DNA of 32,033 bases from Alphaproteobacteria bacterium UBA6187 (GTDB taxonomy: Bacteria; Pseudomonadota; Alphaproteobacteria; Rickettsiales; UBA6187), in assembly GCA_002422795.1 (NCBI GenBank), contig DITJ01000096.1, positions 10,293 to 42,325 on the forward strand, read 5' to 3'. A program made the translations under genes and the position numbers. This document shows, in pieces, positions 17,216 through 25,964 of this stretch. The notes beneath the pieces are model-generated. The model was not told the DNA's origin. It ran no database searches and saw only the letters and a list, made by a program, of their open reading frames with translations. The stretch's first letter is position 1; every line of letters starts with the position of its first letter.

Positions 17216-18547
17216 ATGCAAAACGCTACTGATTTTACTAAAAAATGGCTAATCCTGGCGGTTTGCGCCCTTGCAGGTGCTGGCATTTATTCACTGCCCC
17301 CCGTTTTATTCCGCGGGCCTTTTTTCAAGGACATCCTACCTGTTGAAGCTATATTCGCCAGTTCCCTGGTTATACATGTGGATCTTTCTGTTTTGGTTTG
17401 GATGCTTGCCATTGGTGGCATGCTATGGAGCAGTTTTTCAAGCCAAAAGTGCCATCAATTTTATAAATATGCTTTTTATACTGCTGCTGCAGGTATGGCA
17501 TTCATGGCAATCTCGCCACTTACCGGAAATTTAAACCCGCTTAAAAATAATTACATCCCAGTATTACAAAACCCGGCATTTTTTATAGGTCTTGGGTTGT
17601 TTGCAAGTGGAATGATTTTACAAATGTTGCTAAGCATATATTTTTATTTTTTCCAGGCGGATAAGGATTCTTCAGCAGATACAACACAAATCAGGTTCGG
17701 CCTTAATATTGCAGCTATAATAGCCGTAATCACTGCAATATGTTTTATAATCGCAGGAGTAAAAGTTCCTGCATTTGACTATGACGACCCGCAATCTTTC
17801 TATGAATTCATCTTCTGGGGCGGCGGGCATATATTACAGGTGGTTTATACTACATTACTTATTTGCGCATGGTTTATATTGCTTAGTGCCAGCGGTTATA
17901 AAAACCCGCTCCCACAAAAATTTATATATATTTTATTTGGTATAAACCTTGCTGTGTGCCTGCCTGCACCATTCTTTTATTTATCTGAAAACAGCACTTC
18001 GTTATTTGCCGCCCATATGCGTTATTTTATGGGTATTTCCCCGCTTATTGCAGGTGTTGCGGTGCTTTGTTCCCTAACTGTCAGGAAGAAAAATGACCCT
18101 CACCCTAGCCCTCTCCCAGAGGGAGAGGGAACTTTACAGAGCTTCCTCATCCTTTCCATATTCCTGTTCGGCTATGGCGGCTTTCTTGCCTATATGATAA
18201 AAGGCACTAATGTAATTATACCTGCACATTATCATGGCTCAATCGTTGGCATCACCCTTGCTTTTATGGGGCTGGTATATCACTATTTGCCGAAGGTTGG
18301 CTTCCAATTCCCGATCAGCCGCGCAGCTAAGCTTCAGCCATATATATATGGAATCGGGCAGGCAATGCACATAACCGGCCTTGCTGTAATGGGCGGCTAT
18401 GGCGCACTTCGGAAAGATGCTGCAAGCAGCCAAAATATTGATACCATACTTGGTAAGGCATTGTTTTTCAGTGGTGGCAGCTTGGCTATACTTGGTGGGT
18501 TAATGTTTGTTGTTGTTGTGTTTAGGGCTATGCGGAAGAAAGCGTAA
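17216..18547 (+). CDS. Heme-copper oxidase subunit I-like protein, orphan
   Basis: A 443-residue polytopic membrane protein with about 12 hydrophobic helices. Signatures of heme-copper oxidase subunit I are visible: helix-II histidine in VIHVDLSVLVW (H54), helix-VI histidine in WGGGHILQVVYT (H205) and the helix-X pair in IPAHYHGSIVG (H338, H340). A helix-VII HH copper-ligand pair is not evident (only H267 in AAHMRYF). No subunit II, cytochrome c or ccoO/ccoP-like gene is adjacent. ATG 17216 has GGAAG five bases upstream; an ATG at 17204 is also possible. Residues about 294-306 (DPHPSPLPEGEGT) are encoded by an inserted palindromic repeat. It may be an accessory or divergent oxidase; activity is unproven. 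Confidence 0.75.
   Translation: MQNATDFTKKWLILAVCALAGAGIYSLPPVLFRGPFFKDILPVEAIFASSLVIHVDLSVLVWMLAIGGMLWSSFSSQKCHQFYKYAFYTAAAGMAFMAISPLTGNLNPLKNNYIPVLQNPAFFIGLGLFASGMILQMLLSIYFYFFQADKDSSADTTQIRFGLNIAAIIAVITAICFIIAGVKVPAFDYDDPQSFYEFIFWGGGHILQVVYTTLLICAWFILLSASGYKNPLPQKFIYILFGINLAVCLPAPFFYLSENSTSLFAAHMRYFMGISPLIAGVAVLCSLTVRKKNDPHPSPLPEGEGTLQSFLILSIFLFGYGGFLAYMIKGTNVIIPAHYHGSIVGITLAFMGLVYHYLPKVGFQFPISRAAKLQPYIYGIGQAMHITGLAVMGGYGALRKDAASSQNIDTILGKALFFSGGSLAILGGLMFVVVVFRAMRKKA
18095..18130. repeat. In-frame palindromic repeat inside the oxidase-like gene
   Basis: The stretch encodes DPHPSPLPEGEG and contains CCCTCTCCC-AGA-GGGAGAGGG (18109-18129). It is the well-known repeat that is translated as PHPSPLPEGEG when it lands in genes. 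It sits in a loop between membrane helices and keeps the frame open. Confidence 0.85.
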
Positions 18548-18563
18548 AGCCTTATACGGAAAA

Positions 18564-18791
18564 TTATTGTCGAACAAAGGTTTTACATAAAGCCATTCTT
18601 TCTGCAAATGAAGTTGACCTTTGATTGCTTGATAAAGCACTATATAAAGGCCCTTCAGGAGCTCGTGGCGGTATTGGTATTTGTTGGCCCACAACTTCTT
18701 CTTCACCTCTTGAATTTATTATTACATCAAAAGCGTCGCTTCTCTGTCGTCCCGTATGTTTATTTATGGAAGTATCATCTCCATTAGGCAT
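18564..18791 (-). CDS. Small hypothetical protein
   Basis: A 75-residue polar protein starting MPNGDDTSINKHTG, with an EEEVVGQQIPIPPRAPEG centre; no membrane segment and no recognised family. GGAG lies seven bases before the second of two adjacent ATGs. Its stop faces the oxidase-like gene 16 bases away, filling most of an otherwise empty 455-base gap. Composition is protein-like (mixed charges, few rare residues). The opposite-strand frame over the same stretch (18625-18861) has no comparable start. Probably real but unproven. Confidence 0.5.
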   Translation of the reverse strand: MPNGDDTSINKHTGRQRSDAFDVIINSRGEEEVVGQQIPIPPRAPEGPLYSALSSNQRSTSFAERMALCKTFVRQ

Positions 18792-19002
18792 CATCTCTCT
18801 CCAACATCAATTAATACTTAACTGTTGCTATAGTCACATAAAATCAAAGAAGATCAAGTAATTTTTACATAACTATATTTTCAGCAATTGCCTTAAAATA
18901 CTTGTTATCAATTTACTGATGCGCCAAACCAATTTTAACTCTTAACAAACGCAATTAATTGTATTAGATTGCAGCTCCATCACATAATTTTTAAAGTAGT
19001 TT

Positions 19003-19710
19003 ATGAAATATAAAAGAATCCTGCTAAAAGTATCTGGCGAATCACTAATGGGCGGAAGGCAGTTTGGCCATGATCCTGAAACTATTGAGCGCATCTGCCG
19101 CGATATAAAAGAAGTACATGATGCGGGCTCGGAAGTGTGCCTGGTAGTTGGCGGCGGCAATATTTTCCGTGGGGTTTCCGCAGCAGCAAGCGGCATGGAA
19201 CGCGCAGGTGCTGATTATATGGGAATGCTTGCAACCGTTATCAACGCACTTGCGCTGCAAAACACCTTAGAGAAAATGGACGTGCAAAGCCGCGTGCTTT
19301 CCGCAATTCCAATGCAAAGTGTTTGCGAGCCTTACATAAGGCGCCGCGCATCACGCCACATGGAAAAGAAACGAGTGGTGATATTCGCAGCAGGAACTGG
19401 CAATCCATTCTTTACAACTGATACCGCTGCGGCGCTCCGCGCGGTAGAGATGGGCTGCGATGCCATATTTAAAGGCACACAAGTAGATGGCGTATATAGC
19501 GCCGATCCCAAAAAGGATAAAACAGCTACACATTTTGCAAGCATAACCTATAAGGAAGTTTTAACAAACGACCTTGCTGTTATGGATGCCTCAGCAATTT
19601 CACTTGCCAGGGAGAATAAAATACCAATAGTAGTATTTTCTATCCAGGAAAAAGGATCTTTTTTAAAAACCGCCAAAGGTGAAGGGTGCTTCACCATAAT
19701 TAAGGAGTAA
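19003..19710 (+). CDS. pyrH: Uridylate kinase
   Basis: UMP kinase converts UMP to UDP with ATP in pyrimidine nucleotide synthesis; a hexameric cytosolic enzyme of the amino-acid-kinase fold. The 235-residue length is typical. Motifs include LKVSGESLMGG (8-18), VVGGGNIFRG (48-57), AAGTGNPFFTTDTAA (129-143) and DGVYSADPKKD (162-172). It heads the pyrH-frr-uppS-cdsA-dxr block, with frr starting six bases after its stop. The 211 bases upstream are shared with the divergent small gene and contain no convincing promoter that I can name. Confidence 0.98.
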   Translation: MKYKRILLKVSGESLMGGRQFGHDPETIERICRDIKEVHDAGSEVCLVVGGGNIFRGVSAAASGMERAGADYMGMLATVINALALQNTLEKMDVQSRVLSAIPMQSVCEPYIRRRASRHMEKKRVVIFAAGTGNPFFTTDTAAALRAVEMGCDAIFKGTQVDGVYSADPKKDKTATHFASITYKEVLTNDLAVMDASAISLARENKIPIVVFSIQEKGSFLKTAKGEGCFTIIKE

Positions 19711-19716
19711 GTAACT

Positions 19717-20274
19717 ATGCCAGATAATATTATAAGTGATTTAAAAAGACGTATGGAAGGCGCCCTTGCTGCATTCCATAATGAACTGAAGGGATTGCGT
19801 ACTGGCCGCGCCAGCCCTTCCCTGCTTGAACATATAGTAGTTGAAGCTTACGGCAGCAAAATGCCTATTAACCAGGTTGCAACCGTAAGCGCGCCAGAAG
19901 CGCGTATGCTTAGCGTGCAGGTGTGGGACAAAGGCTTGGCATCATCTGTAGAAAAAGCCATTGCCAATGCAGGGCTTGGTCTTAACCCTGCAACTGACGG
20001 AACTTTGGTGCGCGTGCCGATTCCTAATCTTTCTGAAGAAAGACGACGCGAACTTGTAAAAGTTGCCCACCAATATGGTGAAAAAACCCGCGTATCTATC
20101 CGTAACGTAAGGCGTGATGGTATGGATGCAATAAAGAAACTTGAAAAAGATAAGCATATTTCGGAAGACGAAGTGCATAACCGCTCTGATGAAATACAGA
20201 AACTTACCGATGGCTTCATAAAACAGGTTGATGATATTCTGGTTGTGAAAGAAAAGGATATAATTGAAGGATAG
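19717..20274 (+). CDS. frr: Ribosome recycling factor
   Basis: RRF splits post-termination ribosomes together with EF-G. The 185-residue length and near-invariant block LRTGRASPSLLEHIVVEAYG, together with IRNVRRDGMD and the three-helix-bundle C-terminus, identify it. AAGGAG overlaps the pyrH stop and lies upstream of the ATG. An AT-rich inverted repeat separates it from uppS. Confidence 0.98.
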   Translation: MPDNIISDLKRRMEGALAAFHNELKGLRTGRASPSLLEHIVVEAYGSKMPINQVATVSAPEARMLSVQVWDKGLASSVEKAIANAGLGLNPATDGTLVRVPIPNLSEERRRELVKVAHQYGEKTRVSIRNVRRDGMDAIKKLEKDKHISEDEVHNRSDEIQKLTDGFIKQVDDILVVKEKDIIEG

Positions 20275-20280
20275 AAGAAT

Positions 20281-20363
20281 ATTTAAGATTAAAGATTGTA
20301 GATTTAAGATTTATTTAACTCTACAATCTTAAAATCTAAAATCTAAAATTTTAAATCTAAAAT
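20281..20363. repeat. AT-rich inverted repeat with heptad units between frr and uppS
   Basis: AAGATTGTAGA (20292-20302) pairs perfectly with TCTACAATCTT (20320-20330) around a 17-base loop. The flanks are arrays of near-heptamers: AAATCTA repeats on the right and GATTTAA units on the left. The design resembles the heptamer inverted repeat at 250-364, with a different heptamer. It could serve as a transcript attenuator, but no T-tract follows the stem. Confidence 0.75.
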
Positions 20364-20365
20364 AT

Positions 20366-21085
20366 ATGCCTAGGCCAGCCCCAACATCATCCCTCCCCAC
20401 CCATATCGCCATCATCATGGATGGAAATGGCCGCTGGGCGAAGCAGCGCGGCTTGCCTCGTGTTGCAGGCCATAAGAAAGGCGCGGATAGTGTGCGCGAG
20501 GTTATAGAATCTTCCGTTCAAATTGGCATAAAATATTTAACCCTATACGCTTTTTCCTCTGAAAACTGGCGCCGCCCTGCTGAAGAAATTGATGGGCTAA
20601 TGGAGCTTTTAAGCTTTTACTTAAAAAAAGAAATAAATGCCTTACATAAAAACGGTGTAAGATTAAATTTTATTGGCGATAGGGAAAAACTAAACCTAGA
20701 TATCGCTAAGAAATTACTGGAAGCGGAAGAACTTACTAAAAACAACTCCACATTATTGCTAACTATTGCACTCAGTTATGGCAGCAGACAGGAAATGGTG
20801 CGCGCTACAACTCTTATCGCCAAAGAAATTAGTGACGGAAACCTCACAGCTTTGGAAATTAATGAGCAATCTTTCGTCAAATATCTTTATACTATAGACA
20901 TACCAGACCCGGATTTGCTAATAAGGACTGGTGGGGAACAACGCTTGAGTAATTTTTTACTTTGGCAATCTGCATATGCTGAGTTATACTTTACTGATAC
21001 ATTGTGGCCTGATTTTCATAAACATAACCTTGAACAAGCGATTGTTGAATTTAGCCAGAGGGAAAGACGATATGGAACTTCCTAA
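20366..21085 (+). CDS. uppS: Undecaprenyl diphosphate synthase
   Basis: Cis-prenyltransferase that adds isopentenyl units to farnesyl diphosphate to make the C55 lipid carrier for peptidoglycan and O-antigen. The 239-residue protein has the catalytic IMDGNGRWAKQRG (D19) and the C-terminal RTGGEQRLSNFLLWQSAYAE block. The ATG begins just after the heptad repeat. Its 3' end overlaps cdsA by 14 bases, indicating coupled translation. Confidence 0.97.
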   Translation: MPRPAPTSSLPTHIAIIMDGNGRWAKQRGLPRVAGHKKGADSVREVIESSVQIGIKYLTLYAFSSENWRRPAEEIDGLMELLSFYLKKEINALHKNGVRLNFIGDREKLNLDIAKKLLEAEELTKNNSTLLLTIALSYGSRQEMVRATTLIAKEISDGNLTALEINEQSFVKYLYTIDIPDPDLLIRTGGEQRLSNFLLWQSAYAELYFTDTLWPDFHKHNLEQAIVEFSQRERRYGTS

Positions 21086-21749
21086 AATATCTGAAGACTT
21101 ACAAAAAAGGGTAATCTCAGCGGGCATACTTGCACCGATTGTGTTACTTATTATCTTTACAGGCGGCAGCGCTTATAACACACTTATTGTCGCGGTGGCT
21201 GTAATAATGAGTTTTGAATGGCAGGGCATTATAAATTCCGGTCATAAGGAACTAACTTTAAAAACCAGGCGAAAATGGAATGTTACAGGAATTGCTTATG
21301 TAACCATTTTTGCATCATCCCTTATTTACCTAAGGGGCCTTGAAAACGGCACCAGCATAGTGCTTTTAATGCTGCTTTTAGTGTGGGCAACTGATATTGC
21401 TGCATATTTTACCGGGCGCATTCTGAAAGGCCCTAAAATATGTACAAAAATCAGCCCTAACAAAACCTGGTCAGGGCTTTTAGGCGGCATGGTAGCGGCA
21501 GGATTTATTGGCGCTTTTGCATCTATTTTTATGGATGCAGAATTTTTTACATTTTTTAAAATGACCCTGCTAGGCATGTTGTTTGCTGTGATTTCACAAG
21601 TTGGTGATTTCTTTGAATCCTGGGTAAAGCGACAATTTAATGTAAAGGATAGCGGCACTTTAATTCCGGGCCACGGAGGATTAATGGATAGGCTGGATGG
21701 TTTTACCACTGTTGCCCCGGTATTTGTGTTATTTACTCTCTTGAATTAA
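21072..21749 (+). CDS. cdsA: Phosphatidate cytidylyltransferase
   Basis: Integral membrane enzyme converting phosphatidic acid and CTP to CDP-diacylglycerol. The signature runs from ISPNKTWSGLLGG through GDFFESWVKRQ to KDSGTLIPGHGGLMDRLDG at the C-terminus. ATG 21072 overlaps the end of uppS and is preceded by GAGGGA; the frame stays open further upstream inside uppS, but those residues are not part of the family. At 225 residues it is at the short end of the family, with fewer N-terminal helices. dxr begins two bases after its stop. Confidence 0.95.
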   Translation: MELPKISEDLQKRVISAGILAPIVLLIIFTGGSAYNTLIVAVAVIMSFEWQGIINSGHKELTLKTRRKWNVTGIAYVTIFASSLIYLRGLENGTSIVLLMLLLVWATDIAAYFTGRILKGPKICTKISPNKTWSGLLGGMVAAGFIGAFASIFMDAEFFTFFKMTLLGMLFAVISQVGDFFESWVKRQFNVKDSGTLIPGHGGLMDRLDGFTTVAPVFVLFTLLN

Positions 21750-21750
21750 T

Positions 21751-22893
21751 ATGCACAGCATCACCATCCTAGGCTCTACCGGCTCAATCGGCATGAATAC
21801 CGTTAAGGTATTAGAATCCCATAGAAACAACTTCAAAGTAGAAGCGCTCGTTGCAGGTTCAAATGTGCAGGCGCTTGCGCGCCAGGCAAGGCAGTTAAAC
21901 GCCAGCCTTGCCGTTATATCAAACAAATCCCTGTATAATGAATTAAAAGCCGAACTTTCCGGCAGTAATATAAAAGTGGAAGCGGGCAGCGATGCTGTGG
22001 TTGAAGCTGCAAAATTGCCAAGCGATATTGTTATGTCGGCAATAGTAGGTGCTGCAGGGCTTGCCCCCACAATGGCCGCTCTATCACGCGGCGCACGCGT
22101 TGCCCTTGCCAATAAAGAATGCCTTGTTTGCGCGGGCAGCATAATGACAGATGTTGCAAAAGCATCAGGCGCCACAATCATTCCGGTTGATTCAGAACAT
22201 AGCGCCATCTTCCAGGTTTTTGACTTTGAACAACCCCAGAATGTTGAAAAAATCATTCTAACCGCCTCAGGCGGCCCTTTCCGCAACATGACGTTCGAGC
22301 AAATGCGCGTTGCCACACCAGCCCAGGCAATTGCACACCCTAACTGGAGCATGGGCGAAAAAATTTCTGTAGATTCCGCTACCATGATGAATAAAGGGCT
22401 GGAAGTAATTGAAGCCTACCACCTGTTTCCAGTTACGCCTAACCAGATTGAAGTGGTGGTACACCCGGAATCTGTAGTACATAGCTTTGTAGAATATATT
22501 GATGGCTCAGTGCTTGCCCAGCTTGGCACACCCGATATGTGCACCCCAATTTCCCTTGCGCTGGCATGGCCCGGACGCCTTCCACTATCGCATAATAAAT
22601 TAAACCTGGCCGAAATTGGCAAATTAACTTTCAATAAAATAGAAACAGACCGCTTCCCGGCAATTGATTTATGCTATGCCGCCATGAATAAAGGCGGCAA
22701 CACCGCAGCAATTTTAAGCACCGCCAATGAAATAGCCGTTGCCGCATTTTTACAAGAAAAAATCGGATTCCTTGATATTGTTGATATAGTTGAAAAAACT
22801 ATTTCTAAAATTAAGCATAGCCCCCTTACCTCTATTGAGCAGGTGATATCTACTATAAAAGAAGCTGAAGAAGTGGCCCTTGGGTTGGTATAA
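21751..22893 (+). CDS. dxr: 1-deoxy-D-xylulose 5-phosphate reductoisomerase
   Basis: Second enzyme of the MEP isoprenoid pathway, making MEP from DXP with NADPH. The 380-residue length is typical. NADPH-binding GSTGSIG is at 8-14, and LANKECLVCAG, VDSEHSAIFQ (metal and substrate site), SGGPFRN and GEKISVDSATMMNKGLE are intact. It ends the canonical block. In many alphaproteobacteria rseP and bamA follow dxr, but here a HEPN-like gene follows, so the order is broken. Confidence 0.98.
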   Translation: MHSITILGSTGSIGMNTVKVLESHRNNFKVEALVAGSNVQALARQARQLNASLAVISNKSLYNELKAELSGSNIKVEAGSDAVVEAAKLPSDIVMSAIVGAAGLAPTMAALSRGARVALANKECLVCAGSIMTDVAKASGATIIPVDSEHSAIFQVFDFEQPQNVEKIILTASGGPFRNMTFEQMRVATPAQAIAHPNWSMGEKISVDSATMMNKGLEVIEAYHLFPVTPNQIEVVVHPESVVHSFVEYIDGSVLAQLGTPDMCTPISLALAWPGRLPLSHNKLNLAEIGKLTFNKIETDRFPAIDLCYAAMNKGGNTAAILSTANEIAVAAFLQEKIGFLDIVDIVEKTISKIKHSPLTSIEQVISTIKEAEEVALGLV

Positions 22894-22994
22894 TTGATTG
22901 CATGTTTTACATCCGGCTGTATTATCGGCATATTATAGGCTCTAATATCAATTGGAGGTTCCAATAAAACACCTTCGCAAGGGAGTTTGAAAAT

Positions 22995-23939
22995 ATGAGT
23001 AGAGACAAAGGAGGCTTTTATTTCATTGCCACAATTCTGGATATAAAAATAGAACTGCCTATAGATGTCACGCCCACCATACGATTAGAAAGGGCGACGG
23101 ACTCCCAAGTTGATGTTATATCTAAGTCATTAGAATTAGATATGCGAGCTTACTACGAAGAAGATTGCATAAAGAAAAACACAACTTCAAGCAGTTATAG
23201 ATTTGTGCCGCTACCGAAAGAAAAATGGCGATATTATATTATAAGTTTTAGTGGCGGTAATTGTGACACTCACTTCTTGTTTTCAATTGCGGATATCGTT
23301 TCTCCACACCTAAAGTCTTTCTTGCATTACCATACAGTAGAAGAATTTGGTGTTGGTGAGATTACTGGCTGGGCAAGCGATGCATATGGAGCAACGGCAT
23401 TTAGCCAACAACGTTTAAGAAACTATATTCCAAAAATCTTTAACCAAAAGTCTTTGGAGGATCTTCAAAGGTTATTTAAGAAGTACAATGCCTTAGACAA
23501 GAATAAGCATGAAGGAATTTTGCGTGCCATTGATTTCAATACCAACTTACAAAGGTTGCCTAAATTGACCAATCTGCCTGTATTGGGTTTTTTTGTAATA
23601 ATCGAAATGCTACTTACGCATAATCCTAATGATAGGGAAATAGGCGATTCACTAACGCACCAAATAAAAACTAAAATTGCTTTTCTCTCTCCACGCCTAG
23701 ATACACCATTAAATTATTTATTGTTTGATAGCGAAATTCCACCAGACAAAATTTGGGGTGCTCTTTACGAATATCGAAGTTGCATTGCTCATGGGAACCA
23801 TATTGATTTTACAAAGGGCAAACTAAAGATTCTAAGAAATTCTGATACAGCATTTGAATTTCTAAATGCTGCAACCAGGGCTTTATTGGTTCACGCAATA
23901 ATCGAGCCTGATGTCATAAATGGATTAAAACCTATATAA
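22995..23939 (+). CDS. Apea-like HEPN domain protein
   Basis: A 314-residue cytosolic protein. I do not recognise the N-terminal ~180 residues. The C-terminal part (about 195-305) resembles the Apea-like HEPN domain: a helix with ENLxxLT-like features (VIIEMLLTHNP) and an R-x4-H motif, RSCIAH (R261, H266), typical of HEPN ribonucleases. Such proteins are frequent in defence islands and accessory regions. It stands alone between dxr and a gap of 230 bases; no nucleotidyltransferase antitoxin is next to it. AGGGAG lies nine bases before the ATG, and a small palindrome ATTGGA/TCCAAT (22951-22965) lies upstream. Confidence 0.68.
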   Translation: MSRDKGGFYFIATILDIKIELPIDVTPTIRLERATDSQVDVISKSLELDMRAYYEEDCIKKNTTSSSYRFVPLPKEKWRYYIISFSGGNCDTHFLFSIADIVSPHLKSFLHYHTVEEFGVGEITGWASDAYGATAFSQQRLRNYIPKIFNQKSLEDLQRLFKKYNALDKNKHEGILRAIDFNTNLQRLPKLTNLPVLGFFVIIEMLLTHNPNDREIGDSLTHQIKTKIAFLSPRLDTPLNYLLFDSEIPPDKIWGALYEYRSCIAHGNHIDFTKGKLKILRNSDTAFEFLNAATRALLVHAIIEPDVINGLKPI

Positions 23940-23940
23940 T

Positions 23941-23970
23941 TATAGAAAAGTAAATCTAACTTTTTCTATA
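23941..23970 (+). terminator. AT-rich hairpin after HEPN gene
   Basis: TATAGAAAAGT (23941-23951) pairs with ACTTTTTCTATA (23959-23970) around a 7-base loop directly after the HEPN stop. The T-rich right arm is compatible with weak bidirectional termination between convergent genes. Confidence 0.5.
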
Positions 23971-23999
23971 TGCCAGCATTCTTATACCATTATAAATAA

Positions 24000-24013
24000 G
24001 CCCAATTCTGGGC
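24000..24013 (-). terminator. Short hairpin GCCCA/TGGGC followed by T-rich tract on minus strand
   Basis: A 5-bp GC stem with loop ATTC (GAAT on the minus strand). Read on the minus strand it is followed by TTATTTATAATGG, so it could stop transcription of the asparagine-synthase-like gene, though it lies about 160 bases past the stop. Confidence 0.35.
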
Positions 24014-24169
24014 ATAAATAAGCATGAATTTGATAATTATCGTATTATTTATTACGAAAACTCATGGACGCTTTTCCATTCCGGCAAAACGTAATCTGCA
24101 ATAATAGCTTTACATAACTTCAATGTGGGTTGCGGGGATTATGCAAGGCTTGATGTGGCACGCTTAACC

Positions 24170-25951
24170 CTATAATCCATGTTTCTGGAACCACAATTCC
24201 AGCAAGCCAATCTGCCATAATTTTGAAGATCCATTTGGAGTTAAATGTTTTTCTGGATTTTCAAGCAGTGTGTTAATTTCCGTTAAATTAAAAATACCTC
24301 GATTTTTTACATTATTTGTTGAAAGAACTTCATGCATAAGTTCTAACGAGCTTCCTTGCAGATATTTCAGCGCGGGTACGGGGAAATATCCTTTCGGGCG
24401 GTCAATTATTTCCTGTGGTAAAAGTTGCCTTGCAAGCTGTTTAATCATATATTTCCCACCGTCTTGCAATTTATATTTAAGCGGCATGGATGTGGCGAGT
24501 GAGATTATTTCCTCATCAAGGAATGGAACTCTTGCTTCAAGGCTTGCAGACATTGTCATATTATCAACTCTGCCAAGAGGCCCATTGGCTAATGCAAATG
24601 TACTTTCATACGCAAGTAAATTATCTAATGGATTTGGTGAGCCATTCTGCTCACATAAATCAACCAGGAAATCCTCATGGTTATTTTCCGAATGATACTC
24701 GTATGTAACAAGGCTTTTATATTCTGCCAAAGAACGGTCTATAACTTTATCCGAAATTATCTTAGCAGATTCATTTGCAGAAAATTCGCCGGAAGGACAA
24801 TCCTGGAACCAGTTATATCCTGCAAAAATTTCATCTGCACCCTGGCCTGAAAGCGCTACTTTTACATTTCTTGCCACTTCCTTAGAAAGAAGATAAAAAC
24901 CAATATTATCATGGCTTGTCATCGGCTCAGACATTGCAGAAACGCATTTATCCAATGAATCGGCAAGTTGCTTGTTAGAAATAAACATCTGGTGATGCTT
25001 TGTGCCAAAATGATTGGCAACAATATCTGAATAGTAAAATTCATCACCTATTTCGCCATTTGCGCTTTCAAACCCAATTGAAAAAGTTCTGATCTTCTGG
25101 CCATGAATTTGCGAAGCAAGTGCAACAAGCAGTGATGAATCGAGTCCGCCGGAAAGTAGAACCCCAACAGGAACATCAGCTGCAAGCTGCCGGTTAGTAG
25201 CAAGCATTAATGCCTCGCGGCTGGATTCAAGCCATTCACTTTCATTAAGTGAATGATTTGCTTCTGACTCATTAAAACGAAGGCTCCAATAACGGGATTG
25301 TTCTTTTTTGCCATCTGGATGCACTGTCATTATAGAGCCGGGAAGTAATTTTTTTATACCCGATATAATCGTAAGCGGCTCCGGTACTGCATGGAATGTC
25401 AGGTAATGATGCAAGGCATTTTTATCAATAGATTTATCAATACCTTCAAATTCCAATAAAGCGGGGAGTGTCGAAGCAAACTTGAACCCACTTGATGTAT
25501 TGGCGTAATATAGTGGTTTAATGCCCATACGGTCACGGGCGAGAGTTAATTTGCCGGTTTCACGTTCCCAAATTGCAAATGCAAACATTCCGTGCAGCCG
25601 CGATATACATTCACTCCCCCATGCATGATAAGCTTTCAGCAACACTTCCGTGTCGCTATTTGAGATAAAACTATATCCCTTTGATTCAAGCTCGGCACGG
25701 AGTTCCTGGAAATTGTAAATAGCGCCGTTAAAAACCAGGGCAAGACCCAATACATGATCTACCATCGGCTGCGCCGCACGATCGGTAAGATCAAATATTT
25801 TCAAGCGCCTATGTGCCAGTGCAAGGTTATCCAGGTGATATATCCCACCACCATCAGGCCCACGCGTTCTCTGTTTAAGGTTAGCGTTTTCTAAATTGGA
25901 TAATTGTATATTTTTTTCTTTAAATTGATATTCCCCGGCTATACCGCACAT
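24170..25951 (-). CDS. AsnB-family amidotransferase, probably NAGGN (AsnO) type
   Basis: A 593-residue glutamine-dependent amidotransferase. The N-terminal glutaminase domain starts with Cys2 (MCGIAGEY), followed by RGPDGGG and FNGAIYN; the synthetase domain carries the PP-loop SGGLDSS (267-273). HHYLTFHAVPEP, SIGFESANGEIGDEFYYSD, SEPMTSHDNIGFYLLS and SGQGADEIFAGYNW resemble the N-acetylglutaminylglutamine amidotransferase subfamily, which makes the osmoprotectant NAGGN, rather than classic asparagine synthetase. The partner ngg gene is not adjacent. It follows the class II amidotransferase gene by 13 bases and is likely co-transcribed. Plain AsnB function remains possible. Confidence 0.85.
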   Translation of the reverse strand: MCGIAGEYQFKEKNIQLSNLENANLKQRTRGPDGGGIYHLDNLALAHRRLKIFDLTDRAAQPMVDHVLGLALVFNGAIYNFQELRAELESKGYSFISNSDTEVLLKAYHAWGSECISRLHGMFAFAIWERETGKLTLARDRMGIKPLYYANTSSGFKFASTLPALLEFEGIDKSIDKNALHHYLTFHAVPEPLTIISGIKKLLPGSIMTVHPDGKKEQSRYWSLRFNESEANHSLNESEWLESSREALMLATNRQLAADVPVGVLLSGGLDSSLLVALASQIHGQKIRTFSIGFESANGEIGDEFYYSDIVANHFGTKHHQMFISNKQLADSLDKCVSAMSEPMTSHDNIGFYLLSKEVARNVKVALSGQGADEIFAGYNWFQDCPSGEFSANESAKIISDKVIDRSLAEYKSLVTYEYHSENNHEDFLVDLCEQNGSPNPLDNLLAYESTFALANGPLGRVDNMTMSASLEARVPFLDEEIISLATSMPLKYKLQDGGKYMIKQLARQLLPQEIIDRPKGYFPVPALKYLQGSSLELMHEVLSTNNVKNRGIFNLTEINTLLENPEKHLTPNGSSKLWQIGLLELWFQKHGL

Positions 25952-25964
25952 AGTGTTTTTCCTT

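Noticed and set aside
21729..22385. 218-residue minus-strand frame over dxr
   Set aside because: dxr has all its motifs on the other strand; the antisense frame has no recognisable domain and no ribosome site that I can see.
24032..24045. FNR-like sequence TTGATAATTATCGT
   Set aside because: The right half does not match RTCAA, and the site lies between convergent genes where a promoter would serve nothing.
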